From Flavobacteriaceae bacterium (lineage in GTDB: Bacteria; Bacteroidota; Bacteroidia; Flavobacteriales; Flavobacteriaceae): DNA of 27,165 nt. The notes below the pieces were generated by a model. It did no database searches. It was given only the letters and a program-made list of their open reading frames with translations, and was not told where the DNA came from. Each line of letters starts with the position of its first letter. Within the stretch, counting starts at the first letter, position 1. The translations under genes and the position numbers were made by a program. This document shows positions 8,201 to 15,184 of the stretch, one piece after another. The stretch lies in assembly GCA_002714815.1 (NCBI GenBank), contig PAYI01000009.1, positions 93,815 through 120,979 of the forward strand, in the 5' to 3' direction.

Positions 8201-8472
8201 CTGATCCATATGGAAAAGGAATAATAATTGAAACTCAAGAGGTTTTTGAGTTTAGTGCACATCATCAGAAAAATGAAGATTTTGACGGTGGAAATAGAAA
8301 ATCTCAAACTCACACAACTGATATCATAAAAAGACCAATTGTAAATTTAAATATTGATTATAAACAAATGGGTGTTGGAGGAGATAATAGTTGGGGTATG
8401 CTACCGCATAAAAAATATCAAATAAACCCAAAAGATCTTATTTTTAGATATTCTATATCACCTTATAAATAA
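5284..8472 (+). CDS. Glycoside hydrolase family 2 beta-galactosidase, secreted
   Basis: A 1062-residue LacZ-type GH2 enzyme hydrolysing terminal beta-galactosides. The N-terminus (GLLSVILTGSFFFSKEILSQ) is a signal peptide, placing it in the periplasm or outside, unlike E. coli LacZ. Domain order: sugar-binding jelly roll about 85-260 (GNWHFFYAED, VPSNWELKGYG, DQDFWRLSGIER), Ig-like about 262-370, TIM barrel about 371-655, DUF4981-like linker, and the C-terminal beta-galactosidase small-chain domain about 785-1060. The acid/base is Glu505 in WSLGNEAGN and the nucleophile Glu568 in LCEYAHAMGNS; GGFIWDWVDQG follows. Length is usual for the family. No SusC/SusD, sulfatase, other glycosidase or regulator flanks it, so the natural glycan is not shown. 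The GH2 family is certain; galactosidase specificity is probable from the LacZ-type domain set. Confidence 0.93.
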   Translation: MICLVKIIKRGLLSVILTGSFFFSKEILSQGQNQLNFEYSDDLTWEKPEWENPEIFEINRENPKATFYSYKSSQKAIENDNWENSSYYKSLNGNWHFFYAEDIKSRPKKFYENNYNHSGWNLIEVPSNWELKGYGIPFYTNIKYMFPSNPPYIPHDINNNGSYIKFFEIPDDWSNKDVFLHFEGVSGAMYVWVNGNKVGYSEGSKTPAEFKITDYLIKGKNKISVQVLRWSDASYMEDQDFWRLSGIERSTYLRAENKLSLIDFKIKNDLINKFRDGDFSIDLEILNNETKITKKEIEIKILDKNKVIYGEQKTVSFKPGKNDIKFEKIIKDVKQWNAETPNLYQLLIELKGDQIQATKIDIGFRNIKIEKNLLLVNGKPILMKGVNLHDHDQISGHVVSKELLIKDLELMKKNNINSIRCSHYPKNPFFYRMCDKYGFYVIDEANIETHGMGTTNQGLENRPEKQAKHPAYLKNWENMHLDRTIRMFERDKNYASVVIWSLGNEAGNGQNMFTTYNWLKNNDTSRPVQYEGATKFSNTDIQAPMYHTIEMIKNYAENEPSRPLILCEYAHAMGNSVGNLQDYWDVIESYDILQGGFIWDWVDQGILTKNEVGEKFWAYGGDLGGEDFQNDKNFCNNGLVNPDRSIHPSLKEVKKVYQNIKFKFEDFQSKEILISNKYDFKNLNEFYYDWEILKNGNKVLEGSIKEFYLKPQDSKLIKLDLPEIINESEYFLNIYAKKKDKSYLIPKNHIVAYEQFFLGGKRIFQNKSRESKVVKVSQNKNTLNLKGENFNIKFDKNNGLLTEIDYGNGNIIIEGIKPNFWRSPTDNDYGYFMPFKLKVWKKASKNQILESFKFKNYKKEGVQVKSKYILPSIKGSVEISYIINTNGKIDVKTSLTNISSKLPILPKFGTNFIINKKYNKAKWYGRGPHENYQDRKTSSLFGIYESYVSDLYYPYIRPQENGNRTDIRWLTLTDPYGKGIIIETQEVFEFSAHHQKNEDFDGGNRKSQTHTTDIIKRPIVNLNIDYKQMGVGGDNSWGMLPHKKYQINPKDLIFRYSISPYK

Positions 8473-8612
8473 TAGAGTTTATTTTATAAAGAATAAAAGT
8501 TAAAAACAATTTTGCTTCTCCTATTTTTCCAAATAATAGGTCCAAAGATTACTGTCTATATATTTGTGGTTTTTTAATTTTCTTTAATGTTGTTTTATAT
8601 AATAGTAAATTC

Positions 8613-8643
8613 TTGAATTGACATCTCAGCTTTATTACATTTG
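8613..8643 (+). promoter_or_regulatory. Bacteroidota promoter of the flavin reductase-like gene
   Basis: A perfect TAcaTTTG at 8636-8643, preceded by TTG at 8613-8615 (20-base spacer) or 8618-8620 (15-base spacer). The ATG at 8656 follows 12 bases later, giving a very short leader. Confidence 0.6.
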
Positions 8644-8655
8644 TAAATAAATGTG

Positions 8656-9279
8656 ATGAAGCATTTTGGAATAAAAAATTTCGAGAGTCTATCGAAAATC
8701 TATCGGTTGAATTTAATTAATAGTATTACTGGATATAAATCAGCTAATTTAATAGGGACTCAATCTTTAAAGGGAAGAGAAAATTTAGCCATTTTCAGCT
8801 CAGTTATTCACCTAGGGAGTAATCCTGCTTTAATTGGATTTATTTTAAGACCTACTTTAGTCCCTAGACACACTTATCAAAATCTAAAAGCAACAGGTGT
8901 CTTCACTATTAATGCTGTGACTAAAAAATACATTTCAGATGCACATCATACATCAGCAAAATACCCAGAAAATATTTCAGAATTTGATCAAACCAATTTA
9001 GAAATTGAGCTAAAAAAAGAATGGAAAGCTCCATTTGTTAAGGGAGCTCCTATACAAATGGGTTGCCATTATGAAAACGAATATGAAATTAAAGAAAATG
9101 ACACGATAATGATAGTAGGTAGTATACAACACTTATACGTTTCTGATTTTTTACTTTCAGAAGACGGATGGATTCAGTTAGATAAAGCAGGAATTGTAAC
9201 CATTAATGGATTAGATGGCTATTCTGAACCAAAACATTTAAGACGCTTTTCATATGCTAGACCAAAATTCTATAAATAA
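8656..9279 (+). CDS. Flavin reductase-like (FMN-binding split barrel) protein
   Basis: A 207-residue protein of the flavin reductase-like/flavoredoxin family, which binds FMN in a split beta-barrel and passes electrons from NAD(P)H or works as an accessory reductase. Features seen: the early strand KSANLIGTQSLKGRENLAIF, the segment NPALIGFILRPTLVPRHTYQ typical of the flavin site, the stretch TGVFTINAVTKKYISDAHH, and the C-terminal GLDGYSEPKHLRRFSYARP. I chose ATG 8656 over the in-frame GTG directly before it because its distance from the promoter is equally good and ATG is preferred. The methyltransferase gene starts 4 bases after its stop, so the two are probably cotranscribed. No monooxygenase partner is visible. 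Confidence 0.85.
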   Translation: MKHFGIKNFESLSKIYRLNLINSITGYKSANLIGTQSLKGRENLAIFSSVIHLGSNPALIGFILRPTLVPRHTYQNLKATGVFTINAVTKKYISDAHHTSAKYPENISEFDQTNLEIELKKEWKAPFVKGAPIQMGCHYENEYEIKENDTIMIVGSIQHLYVSDFLLSEDGWIQLDKAGIVTINGLDGYSEPKHLRRFSYARPKFYK

Positions 9280-9283
9280 CTTG

Positions 9284-9928
9284 ATGAATAACTTATACGA
9301 AGATGAATGGGTTAACTATGCCTTAGCCCACAGTAGTGATATTCCCACTTTGCTCTTAGAATTGGAAAAAGAAACAAATCAAAAAGTTCTACAACCTCGA
9401 ATGTTATGCAGTCCTCTTCAAGGTAGACTTTTGAGTCTTTTTTCTCGTCTTCTCAAACCAAGAAAAATTCTTGAAATTGGAACTTATACTGGTTATGGGT
9501 CTCTTTGTCTTGCTGAGGGCCTACAGAATTTAGGAGAACTTCACACCATTGATTGTAACGAAGAATTAACAAGTATTCAAGAAAAATATTTCAACAAAAG
9601 TAATTACAAAAATAATATTCATTCACACTTAGGGATTGCAATTGATGTAATCCCAAAAATAGAAGGCCCTTTTGATTTAGTTTTTATTGACGCTGATAAA
9701 GTAAATTATGAAAGGTATTTTGAACAAGTCATTTTCAAAACTAGAAAAGGAGGCTTAATAATCTCAGACAATGTTTTGTGGAGTGGAAAAGTACTTCGCC
9801 ACGCAAAACATAAAGATGAAAGTACAAATGCACTTAAGGCATACAATAAAAAGTTAAAAAAAGATTCTAGAATAAAAAATTTGTTACTACCGTTTCGTGA
9901 TGGCTTGACAATAAGTCATGTTCTTTAA
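9284..9928 (+). CDS. Class I SAM-dependent O-methyltransferase (family 3, caffeoyl-CoA OMT-like)
   Basis: A 214-residue methyltransferase that moves a methyl group from S-adenosylmethionine to a hydroxyl acceptor, probably with a divalent metal. Motif I is ILEIGTYTGYGSLCLAEGL (residues 62-80), the acidic end of the second strand is HTIDCNEEL, the metal and SAM-site motif is DLVFIDADKVNYERYF (131-146), and GGLIISDNVLWSGKV (156-170) supplies the second metal-binding Asp-Asn. I use ATG 9284, four bases after the previous stop; an in-frame ATG at 9254 would add ten residues and overlap the flavin reductase gene. Small bacterial members often have no known substrate. The stop shares TTAA with the stop of the convergent tatA gene. 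Confidence 0.9.
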   Translation: MNNLYEDEWVNYALAHSSDIPTLLLELEKETNQKVLQPRMLCSPLQGRLLSLFSRLLKPRKILEIGTYTGYGSLCLAEGLQNLGELHTIDCNEELTSIQEKYFNKSNYKNNIHSHLGIAIDVIPKIEGPFDLVFIDADKVNYERYFEQVIFKTRKGGLIISDNVLWSGKVLRHAKHKDESTNALKAYNKKLKKDSRIKNLLLPFRDGLTISHVL

Positions 9929-10203
9929 AGTTCACGTTTAATGGAATCCTCTAATTCATTAAAGTCTTTTTTGACTTTATCAACTTCATTTTTAAAATCC
10001 TGTGTAAGCTTTTTTGAAGGGTTTTCTATATCAGCATCAACACTTTTTTGAATTTCACTCTTTATGTCATTGGTAGCTTGTCTGACCTGAGTCATACCTT
10101 TTGCTATTGTTCTAGCAATAGAAGGAATCTTATCTGCTCCAAAAACTAGTAAAACAATAAAAAAAACAAAGACGATTTCAGCTCCGCTAATGAATAAAAT
10201 CAT
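9925..10203 (-). CDS. tatA: Sec-independent protein translocase TatA/TatE family
   Basis: A 92-residue TatA-type subunit of the twin-arginine translocase, which forms the channel for folded proteins across the inner membrane. The N-terminal helix (ISGAEIVFVFFIVLLVFGADK) is followed by the conserved hinge and amphipathic helix FGADKIPSIARTIAKGMTQV, then a charged cytoplasmic tail. TatB differs mainly by tail length and a conserved Pro after Gly; this tail is short, as in TatA. No tatC is beside it. A perfect TAtcTTTG promoter element lies 16 bases upstream. The truncated gene at 1-955 carries a Tat signal and could be a client. Confidence 0.9.
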   Translation of the reverse strand: MILFISGAEIVFVFFIVLLVFGADKIPSIARTIAKGMTQVRQATNDIKSEIQKSVDADIENPSKKLTQDFKNEVDKVKKDFNELEDSIKREL

Positions 10204-10219
10204 TTAATCTATTTTAAAA

Positions 10220-10227
10220 CAAAGATA
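10220..10227 (-). promoter_or_regulatory. TAtcTTTG -7 element of tatA
   Basis: Read on the minus strand this is a perfect TAnnTTTG, ending 16 bases before the ATG. I do not see a good TTG at the expected -33 distance, so the call rests on one element. Confidence 0.45.
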
Positions 10228-10275
10228 GTATGTTTATCAAAATATAAATGAATTCAGATTCTTCAATTCTTTTAA

Positions 10276-12564
10276 CTATCCTTTTATTTTCTCTTTGAAT
10301 TTTTCGAAATCGGAAGGAACTTCTTGCTTTGGCCAATTATTATTGTCTAAATTAACATCTGCCGTTTGAAGGTCGGGGTCTACCGTTACTCCAATTAGTT
10401 CTTTATCCGAAGTAATAATCTTCTTAACGCTTGCATCATTTTTTCTCCATAACTGAACCGGATATTTAACTCTCTCTGTCGTTCCGTCGGCATAACTATA
10501 TTCAACAATTAATGGCATTACCAGACCACCTGGTTTTTCAAATTCCACTTCATAAAAATATTTTGGAGGTGCAACATCCGGATTAAAACCTTCTTCTCTC
10601 AAATATTCTTTGAGTATTTCTGAACCTTTTATTGAGGTATCAGTAGCTAGATTCAAATCGAATGATTCACTATCCTCATCAATTTTAAAAACCATATCAG
10701 GTAGATTTTCTAGGTCGTAACCAAAAGATTCTAATCTTTCTTCAGCTTTTAGATCTGGCATATCAGAAAAATAGTAGCGTTTTACATTTTTAACTCCAAT
10801 ATCTACAACATTTGTTGAATAAAACCAACCTCTCCAAAACCAATCCAAATCGATGGCCGAAGCATCTTCCATAGTTCTGAAAAAATCCTCAGGAGTTGGG
10901 TGTTTAAACATCCATCTTTTTGCATAAGTTTTAAATGCATGATCAAAGGCATCTCTTCCCATTACCGTCTCTCTTAGAATATTTAGAGCAGTTGCTGGTT
11001 TAGCATAAGCATTGGGCCCTAATTGAAAGACATTTTCTGGGTTAGACATAACAGGGGAAATAAAATCTTGATTTCCTGCCATGTAAGAGACAATCTTTTT
11101 TGGGTCTCCTCTTCTAGAAGGGTATTTTTCAAGATTCCCTATAGATTTAGGGTTAGAAATTCCGAAATCTTGTTCTGTCAAGTATTGTAAAAAAGTATCC
11201 AATCCTTCATCCATCCAGCCCCATTGGCGTTCATCAGAATTGACTATCATAGGAAAATAGTTATGTCCTATTTCGTGAATGATAACACTGATCATTCCAA
11301 ATTTTGTCCGATCTGAATAAGTGCCATCTTCATCTGGACGCCCGTAATTCCAACAAATCATTGGGTATTCCATACCTTGATTTTTGGCATGCACAGAAAC
11401 TGCCTTGGGATAAGGATAATCAAAAGTAAATTTTGAATAGGTTTTTAAGGTTTGTACTACAGCTTTAGTTGAGTATTCTTGCCATAAAGGATTTCCCTCT
11501 TTTGGATAAATTGAAATCGCCATTACTTTTTGAAGACCTATCTGAACTGCTTGGCGTTCCCATATAAACTTTCTTGATGTGGCAAATCCAAAATCTCTTA
11601 CATTTTTAGCAAAAAATTTCCAGGTACTCTTCTTTTTTGAAAAAAAAGATTCTTTCGCAGTAGCTTCATCTTGATTAATAATGACTACCGGTTTCTCATA
11701 ACTCGATTCTGAAGCTTGGAATCGTCTATATTGCTCTCGACTTAAAACTTCTTTAGGGTTTTGTAAACTTCCTGTAGCTTCCATAATGTGATCTGAAGGC
11801 ACCGTAATGTTAACTTCATAATCACCAAACTCTAAGGCAAATTCACCGTTACCCCAAAATTGATAATTCTGCCACCCTTCAACATCATTATAAACGCATA
11901 ATCTTGGAAAAAACTGTGCAATTACATATGCCTTATTTCCATCCTCGTTAAATAGTTCGTAACCTGAACGACCTCTTCCTTCGACATGATTATTGATGTT
12001 ATACCACCATTTGATATTAAAAACAAAAACTTCATTAGGAGCAAGAGGCTTTGGTAAATCAACCCGCATCATGGTTTGATTAATCTTAAAAGACAATGGC
12101 TTTTGTTGAGCATCAAGAACCCATTCAATATTGAATCCCCCGTCAAAAGGTTCATTCAAATAACTACTAACAAAAGAGGAGGGTCTTTGAGTAACTGAAC
12201 TGCCATCTCCATTTTTTTCTAAAGCAGGAGAACCTTTTTTTCTAATGTTTTGATCTAATTGCAGCCATAAATAAGGTAAATAATCTGGTGAATTGTTGGT
12301 GTAAGTAATTCTTTCTTCTCCATACAATTTGGAATTCTTATCATCCAATTCGATGTCCATAACATAATCTACTTTTTGTTGATAGTATTCTACCCCTGGT
12401 GCACCAGCCGCATTATGATATTTGTTTGGGTCAGAAAATTGATCATATAATTGCCTAAATTTATTTTTATTAGTGTGTCCCTGTTTTACTTGAGCGCCAA
12501 GATAAAAAGAGATCAAAACCAAAAGAATTAAATTAATTTTATAGAGTTTTTCGTTCTTATACAT
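10276..12564 (-). CDS. M1 family metallopeptidase (aminopeptidase N-like), secreted
   Basis: A 762-residue zinc peptidase of the gluzincin M1 group. A signal peptide (INLILLVLISFYLGAQ) sends it to the periplasm or beyond. A beta-rich N-terminal domain leads to the substrate-binding segment NQGMEYPMICW, where GMEYP stands at the place of the classic GAMEN motif. The zinc site is HEIGHN with His430, Glu431 and His434 and the third ligand Glu453 in WGWMDEG, the right HExxH-18-E spacing. A helical region follows (LNILRETVMGRDAFDHAFKTY), then a C-terminal part without known catalytic role. Substrates are unknown; the family normally removes N-terminal residues from peptides. It is the third gene of a minus-strand cluster with the DUF6702 and carboxypeptidase-regulatory-like genes, 44 bp downstream of the former. 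Confidence 0.92.
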   Translation of the reverse strand: MYKNEKLYKINLILLVLISFYLGAQVKQGHTNKNKFRQLYDQFSDPNKYHNAAGAPGVEYYQQKVDYVMDIELDDKNSKLYGEERITYTNNSPDYLPYLWLQLDQNIRKKGSPALEKNGDGSSVTQRPSSFVSSYLNEPFDGGFNIEWVLDAQQKPLSFKINQTMMRVDLPKPLAPNEVFVFNIKWWYNINNHVEGRGRSGYELFNEDGNKAYVIAQFFPRLCVYNDVEGWQNYQFWGNGEFALEFGDYEVNITVPSDHIMEATGSLQNPKEVLSREQYRRFQASESSYEKPVVIINQDEATAKESFFSKKKSTWKFFAKNVRDFGFATSRKFIWERQAVQIGLQKVMAISIYPKEGNPLWQEYSTKAVVQTLKTYSKFTFDYPYPKAVSVHAKNQGMEYPMICWNYGRPDEDGTYSDRTKFGMISVIIHEIGHNYFPMIVNSDERQWGWMDEGLDTFLQYLTEQDFGISNPKSIGNLEKYPSRRGDPKKIVSYMAGNQDFISPVMSNPENVFQLGPNAYAKPATALNILRETVMGRDAFDHAFKTYAKRWMFKHPTPEDFFRTMEDASAIDLDWFWRGWFYSTNVVDIGVKNVKRYYFSDMPDLKAEERLESFGYDLENLPDMVFKIDEDSESFDLNLATDTSIKGSEILKEYLREEGFNPDVAPPKYFYEVEFEKPGGLVMPLIVEYSYADGTTERVKYPVQLWRKNDASVKKIITSDKELIGVTVDPDLQTADVNLDNNNWPKQEVPSDFEKFKEKIKG

Positions 12565-12608
12565 AATCTTGGTTTTAAATCGATATTATTTTAATAAATA
12601 ATTTTTTG

Positions 12609-13112
12609 TTAAATTAAAGAAAAAGTAACATTATCTTCTTCAAAATCTAATAATACACTTTTTCGAATGTCTTTATTTTTGAAATGGATAATATTTTGCT
12701 GATTTTTAAATATGTTGAAAAAAATTCTATTTTGAAGAGTTACTTTTTCTGACAATTCAGGAACAATAACTTCTAGATAGCATTGTAAAATATCATTTTT
12801 ATATTCTCGACCTATATAAATTAAATCAACTCTTTTTTTATCAATTTTAATTTGAAAAGCTTGTTTCAATGCTATTTCAAGAAGCTCATCTATTTTTTTA
12901 TTATTAGAATCTGGAGCAAGTTTAATATCGTTTTTATATTCTCTCAATAGTGTCTCTACATCATCTATAAATAACTGACTTGTAATTTGAAATGTACTCT
13001 TCTCTTTTTTGTATTCAATAGTAGTTGTACTGACATAAAATTTATGTTTTTCTTTATTTTGCTTTAAAAAAATACTGCTAAAAACTAAAAAAGATAAAAA
13101 TAAGTTCATCAA
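12609..13112 (-). CDS. DUF6702 family protein
   Basis: A 167-residue exported protein whose core HKFYVSTTTIEYKKEKSTFQ, then ITSQLFIDDVETLLREY, matches the DUF6702 family of Bacteroidota; no function is established. The N-terminus (MMNLFLSFLVFSSIFL) is a short signal peptide. The rest is predicted mostly beta strands with many polar residues, and no catalytic motif is apparent. It lies between a carboxypeptidase-regulatory-like gene (12 bp upstream) and the M1 peptidase gene (44 bp downstream) on the same strand. I recall this order from other flavobacterial genomes, so a shared role at the cell envelope is inferred. Confidence 0.8.
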   Translation of the reverse strand: MMNLFLSFLVFSSIFLKQNKEKHKFYVSTTTIEYKKEKSTFQITSQLFIDDVETLLREYKNDIKLAPDSNNKKIDELLEIALKQAFQIKIDKKRVDLIYIGREYKNDILQCYLEVIVPELSEKVTLQNRIFFNIFKNQQNIIHFKNKDIRKSVLLDFEEDNVTFSLI

Positions 13113-13124
13113 TTATAAAAATAT

Positions 13125-13856
13125 CTATTCTACAAGCATTTTTTTGTAAGCCACACTTTTATCAATTAAGAAATCGATTAGCTGAAACTCTTTATCCTTT
13201 TTTAGTAATTCTCCAGTCTTCATTTGTTCGTCAATAAAAACTAAAAATCCCATAATTTGACTTTTTTCTAAACCCAAATCATTTTCAAAAAAAGTGTTCT
13301 CAAAAACCAAAGGTAAAATTTCACTAGGCTTCAATCGCATTTGTTCTTCAGGGGACTTATTCCTAAATGCTTTGGCTAATAGCTTAGCAATATTAACAAA
13401 ATCAATTCCATCTGATAGTTGGTTATTTGTAACTGCACGATTTTCAAGTTTTGAAGATTTATCTTTTTCGTAGTCAAATCCTTTAAATTCTTCCTCCTTA
13501 AGATCTAAAAACTTTTCAACGTCTTCAGTTGTTACGACAACTTCCTTTAATTCATTAATATTTTCATTTACTGAAACTACAAGTCTTTTTTTTAAAAGAA
13601 TCTCTTCAGTTATTTTTACTGAACGAATCCGGTACTGAACAGAAGAAAAAATAATTTCATCTCCCAAGGCAACATATATTTCAAAAGCACCTTCAGTATC
13701 AGTAATAGTATTTGTTTGAGCCGTATTATTAACGACATTAGCAGCTACAACTTTTGTGTTTTTGTAAAATAATTGTCCTTTAAGAGGAATTCTTTCTTGA
13801 CTAAATACAAGAACATTTGCCAAAAAGTAAATTAATAAAGTAAGAATTTTTTTCAT
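13125..13856 (-). CDS. Carboxypeptidase-regulatory-like domain protein, secreted
   Basis: A 243-residue exported protein. A signal peptide (MKKILTLLIYFLANVLVFSQ) precedes a beta-sandwich of the CarboxypepD_reg-like type, residues about 23-110 (GQLFYKNTKVVAANVVNN, TDTEGAFEIYVALGDEIIFS), the domain also found at the N-terminus of TonB-dependent receptors. The strand ending NELKEVVVT is typical. From residue 115 on the protein is charged and helical and lacks a receptor plug or barrel, so it is a stand-alone protein, not a truncated receptor. First gene of the cluster with DUF6702 and the M1 peptidase; divergent from the GNAT gene, 150 bp apart. Role unknown. Confidence 0.82.
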   Translation of the reverse strand: MKKILTLLIYFLANVLVFSQERIPLKGQLFYKNTKVVAANVVNNTAQTNTITDTEGAFEIYVALGDEIIFSSVQYRIRSVKITEEILLKKRLVVSVNENINELKEVVVTTEDVEKFLDLKEEEFKGFDYEKDKSSKLENRAVTNNQLSDGIDFVNIAKLLAKAFRNKSPEEQMRLKPSEILPLVFENTFFENDLGLEKSQIMGFLVFIDEQMKTGELLKKDKEFQLIDFLIDKSVAYKKMLVE

Positions 13857-13958
13857 TAAATAAACTAACTTGATACTAAAAGGAAAGAGAAACCATGAAA
13901 ATTAATATTTTTATTGAACAGGTTTTTCTAATACCTTAGTATTAATAAGATATAAAGA

Positions 13959-13966
13959 TAATTTTG
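13959..13966 (+). promoter_or_regulatory. TAatTTTG -7 element, candidate promoter of the GNAT gene
   Basis: A perfect TAnnTTTG lying 40 bases before the ATG at 14007 in the divergent intergenic region. No TTG stands at the right distance upstream, so it is weakly supported. Confidence 0.3.
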
Positions 13967-14006
13967 TAAAACAAAAGAACTGTTTATTTGCTGTTAATTT
14001 TTAATA

Positions 14007-14456
14007 ATGAAAATTAAAATCGAAGAAATAGAGGTTCAAAAGATTTATCCATTAAGGCATTCTTTATTGCGTAAAGGCAAACCTCTAAGTAGTTGTCTTT
14101 TGGATGGAGACACAGATCTTGAAACAATTCATTTAGGTGCTTTCGCATCTGAAAAACTCATTGGTATTGCTAGTGCTTTCCTAAATCCTTGCCCTCAATT
14201 CTTAGACAAAAAAGGTGTACAGCTTAGAGCAATAGCTGTATTGCCAAATTACCAGCGTAAGGGGGTTGCTTCTAAACTTATTGTTTATGCATTGGATCAA
14301 ATCAAGAAGCAATTAAACCCTGAATTTGTGTGGTTAAATGGACGTGTAGATGCTAATCCACTCTATATTTCTAATGGTTTTCAAACACTTGGTGATACTT
14401 TTGAAATTAATACTATTGGTCTTCATCAACGTTTTTATAAAAATTTATTTTTATGA
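14007..14456 (+). CDS. GNAT family N-acetyltransferase
   Basis: A 149-residue acetyl-CoA-dependent acyltransferase. The core motif A, VQLRAIAVLPNYQRKGVASK, carries the pyrophosphate-binding Q/RxxGxA signature (QRKGVA), followed by the helix LIVYALDQIKKQ. Strand 6 and the C-terminal part (VWLNGRVDANPLYISNGF) are as in small-molecule or protein acetyltransferases. No signal peptide, so cytoplasmic. The substrate cannot be told from sequence. The stop overlaps the start of the M15 peptidase gene by the four bases ATGA, so translation of the two is probably coupled. Confidence 0.88.
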   Translation: MKIKIEEIEVQKIYPLRHSLLRKGKPLSSCLLDGDTDLETIHLGAFASEKLIGIASAFLNPCPQFLDKKGVQLRAIAVLPNYQRKGVASKLIVYALDQIKKQLNPEFVWLNGRVDANPLYISNGFQTLGDTFEINTIGLHQRFYKNLFL

Positions 14457-15163
14457 TTTTTAGGTTACTTTGTATTTTCTTATTTATTCAATTGCCTTTA
14501 TTTGATCAAAGTCAAGAAAGATTTAGTCAAAAACACTTAATGGGTAAAGGTGATCCGAAATTTTATAGTGAAACTATTTCTCTTCTCCCAGAAGTTGGTA
14601 AAGCCTTTAAAGCTATGCAAAAAGAAGCTCTTAAAGAGGGTATTAAAATTGAAATTGTTTCTGCCTATAGATCCTACAATAGACAAAAAAAAATTTGGAA
14701 CAGTAAATTTCAATCAAATGCTGAAAAGGGTTTAAATCCTGAACAGAATATTAATAAGATCATTGAATATTCTACTATTCCCGGTACCTCCAGACACCAT
14801 TGGGGAACTGATGTAGATATAATAGATGGAAATAAGCCTAAAAATGGAGATGTTCTATTGGAAAAAAAATTTCATGGAAATGGACCCTATGTAGAACTAA
14901 GAAAATGGATGGATACAAATGCTAATCAATTTGGGTTTTACAAACCATATACTAAAGATCACAATAGAAAAGGATTTAATTATGAACCTTGGCATTACAG
15001 CTATGCCCCTTTGGCGATTCCAATGCTTAAAGAATATTTAAAATTGGAATTAAATCTACTTTTACTATCTGAAAACCTAGAGGGTAAAAGTTATATCTCT
15101 ACTAGGTTTTTATCTCGTTATTTAGAAGAAAATATTTTAGGAATATCTGCCAGCCTAAAATAA
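14453..15163 (+). CDS. M15 family D-alanyl-D-alanine carboxypeptidase (VanY-like)
   Basis: A 236-residue zinc carboxypeptidase that trims the terminal D-Ala of peptidoglycan stem peptides. A signal-like hydrophobic N-terminus (MIFRLLCIFLFIQLPLF) points to the periplasm. The M15B active site is complete: SAYRSYNRQKKIW (70-82) forms the substrate pocket, SRHHWGTDVDI (113-123) gives zinc ligands His115 and Asp122, and EPWHYSY gives catalytic Glu178 and zinc ligand His181. A C-terminal extension of about 45 residues follows the domain. It overlaps the GNAT gene by 4 bases and is convergent to yaaA with 21 bp between stops. Housekeeping wall maintenance is more likely than vancomycin resistance, since no van genes are present. 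Confidence 0.9.
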   Translation: MIFRLLCIFLFIQLPLFDQSQERFSQKHLMGKGDPKFYSETISLLPEVGKAFKAMQKEALKEGIKIEIVSAYRSYNRQKKIWNSKFQSNAEKGLNPEQNINKIIEYSTIPGTSRHHWGTDVDIIDGNKPKNGDVLLEKKFHGNGPYVELRKWMDTNANQFGFYKPYTKDHNRKGFNYEPWHYSYAPLAIPMLKEYLKLELNLLLLSENLEGKSYISTRFLSRYLEENILGISASLK

Positions 15164-15184
15164 TTTTAGAAAAGTTTAATTATT

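Noticed and set aside
8518..8542. Inverted repeat CCTATT / AATAGG after the beta-galactosidase gene
   Set aside because: Only six AT-rich pairs with a nine-base loop and no T-run after it; too weak to call.
14453..15163. Vancomycin resistance (VanY) function
   Set aside because: The M15 domain fits, but no vanHAX or VanRS genes are present and such peptidases are ordinary in Bacteroidota.
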